DNA of 64,000 nt, taken from Atopsyche davidsoni. Taxonomy: Eukaryota > Arthropoda > Insecta > Trichoptera > Hydrobiosidae. The notes beneath the pieces were generated by a model. That model was not told the DNA's origin, ran no database searches, and worked only from the letters and a program-made list of their open reading frames with translations. A program made the translations under genes and the position numbers. The stretch spans positions 6,734,001-6,798,000 of the forward strand of contig JAILWY010000009.1 of assembly GCA_022113835.1 (NCBI GenBank). The letters are read 5' to 3'. Below, in pieces: positions 63,401 through 64,000 of the stretch (within the stretch, counting starts at the first letter, position 1; every line of letters starts with the position of its first letter).

Positions 63401-63960
63401 TTAAATTAATATAAATTTTTAAATCGGTGTAAGGCAACATAATTTAAGGAGACATCAATAAGATATGTGCAGCACAACGTTTCGATCAATGGTGTTAATA
63501 TATTGCAGATTGCATTTAATACTCGTCACGAAAATGTTAGTCTTTTTTTAAGAATTTAATTGCTCATGGAGTTAAGTGATCGTATCAATATATGAAAAAA
63601 ATTCGTCTTCACTTAATTTATAAAAAAAATTATTAATTCAAACCCCTTGTCGTCCTCATAAATAGAGCGTTAACAGAAATACCATATTTCTATATTTTAT
63701 ATTTGATATAACACATGCTTTTTGTTTTATGGTTTCGTTGTAAATTGCTATTTTTAATGTAAATAATTACGTTATTAATTTCATATTTGTAAAAAATACT
63801 TGAACATAATGTGAACGGTAATATCATTCTATTACTTAATATCTCAGCAGTTTCATTTACGTTTGTTTGATATGTACGTATAAGAATATTTCTCACTTAT
63901 TAATACCTTCGGTTCTTCGCCAAGACTCTGAATATTCTCGCACGTTTTTATTTTTCCCAG

Positions 63961-63984
63961 CCGAACGCTTCCAGCTCCTAATCG
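63961..63984 (+). CDS. Probable 24-nt microexon 5 of the CUB-domain gene
   Basis: A pyrimidine-rich tract ending TTTTTCCCAG (63951-63960) and a perfect donor CG|GTAAGT enclose 24 bases. Joined to exon 4 in phase they read Asp185-R-T-L-P-A-P-N192 and leave CG, the first two bases of an arginine codon. The resulting stretch, phenylalanine-aspartate then a loop ending in arginine, fits the CUB loop before the final strand (consensus F-x-S-D...R-G-F), so the next exon would be expected to begin with a Gly-Phe type sequence beyond the window. A second frame reads R-F-Q-L-L-I, which also resembles a CUB strand but would need another exon to shift the phase. Microexons are easy to imitate by chance, hence moderate confidence. 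Confidence 0.5.
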
Positions 63985-64000
63985 GTAAGTTTAAGGCTTT

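Larger units (their letters stand above)
52313..63960 (+). other. Intron 4 of the CUB gene (or introns 4 onward)
   Basis: If the microexon at 63961 is real this is one intron of 11.6 kb beginning GTGAGT and ending TTTCCCAG. Further small exons inside it cannot be excluded. It holds GC islands at 52850-53150, 54320-54720, 56960-57240 and 60170-60440, a possible LTR fragment at 58490-58715 and a perfect short hairpin at 57750-57790. Long AT-rich stretches (53160-54300, 55250-56900, 57500-58480, 58760-60160, 60480-63950) show nothing I can name. Confidence 0.55.

Noticed and set aside
1..64000. CRISPR array, bacterial operon or prophage
   Set aside because: No short direct repeats with regular unique spacers, no compact gene arrangement; all coding evidence is intron-split and eukaryotic.

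Overview
This is a eukaryotic, most likely insect, genomic window. It is strongly AT-rich, has very long introns with canonical GT..AG junctions, and carries arthropod-type transposon debris: a mariner transposase remnant, hAT elements with 8-bp target duplications, and a (TTAGG)n tract of the usual insect telomere type sitting inside a small transposon. Nothing bacterial, viral or plasmid-like is visible. The order cannot be decided from the sequence; long AT-rich introns and abundant small DNA elements would fit a hemimetabolous insect such as a hemipteran, but that is inference.

Only one protein gene is well supported. It lies on the + strand and starts at 33258. Four phase-consistent exons (33258-33351, 38597-38758, 49879-50062, 52199-52312) and a probable 24-nt microexon (63961-63984) encode about 192 residues: a signal peptide, a compact ten-cysteine module carried entirely by exon 2, and most of a CUB domain. 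The reading frame leaves the window still open, so this is the 5' part of a secreted or membrane-anchored extracellular protein. Its introns are about 5.2, 11.1, 2.1 and 11.6 kb. The 5' leader holds a three-codon upstream ORF and a G-tract repeat able to form a G-quadruplex.

Positions 1-32986 look like a gene desert or upstream/5' UTR intron territory. An AT-rich background is punctuated every few kilobases by 150-450 bp islands of near 50% GC or more with no open frame. They are good candidates for conserved cis-regulatory elements, but no alignment was possible here. This part also holds a 1.2-kb hAT-type element filled with a 51-bp minisatellite (2198-3391), a hAT transposase C-terminal fossil (15021-15197), and a nested inverted-repeat element with a tRNA-like T-arm (28931-29790).

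The introns of the CUB gene (33352-64000) are rich in small elements. Exon 2 is flanked closely by a 283-bp TIR element containing TTAGG repeats, a dispersed CCGGTCAC-type repeat, a 222-bp hAT element with a perfect 8-bp duplication, and an internally deleted mariner. Intron 2 also holds a GGGGC/CCCCG tract able to fold on itself or form quadruplexes. Two diverged copies of one repeat family (6753-6946 and 51430-51580) carry, on the minus strand, a hammerhead-ribozyme-like core with a compensatory stem change; this is the most unusual structural signal found. I found no convincing new multigene system.
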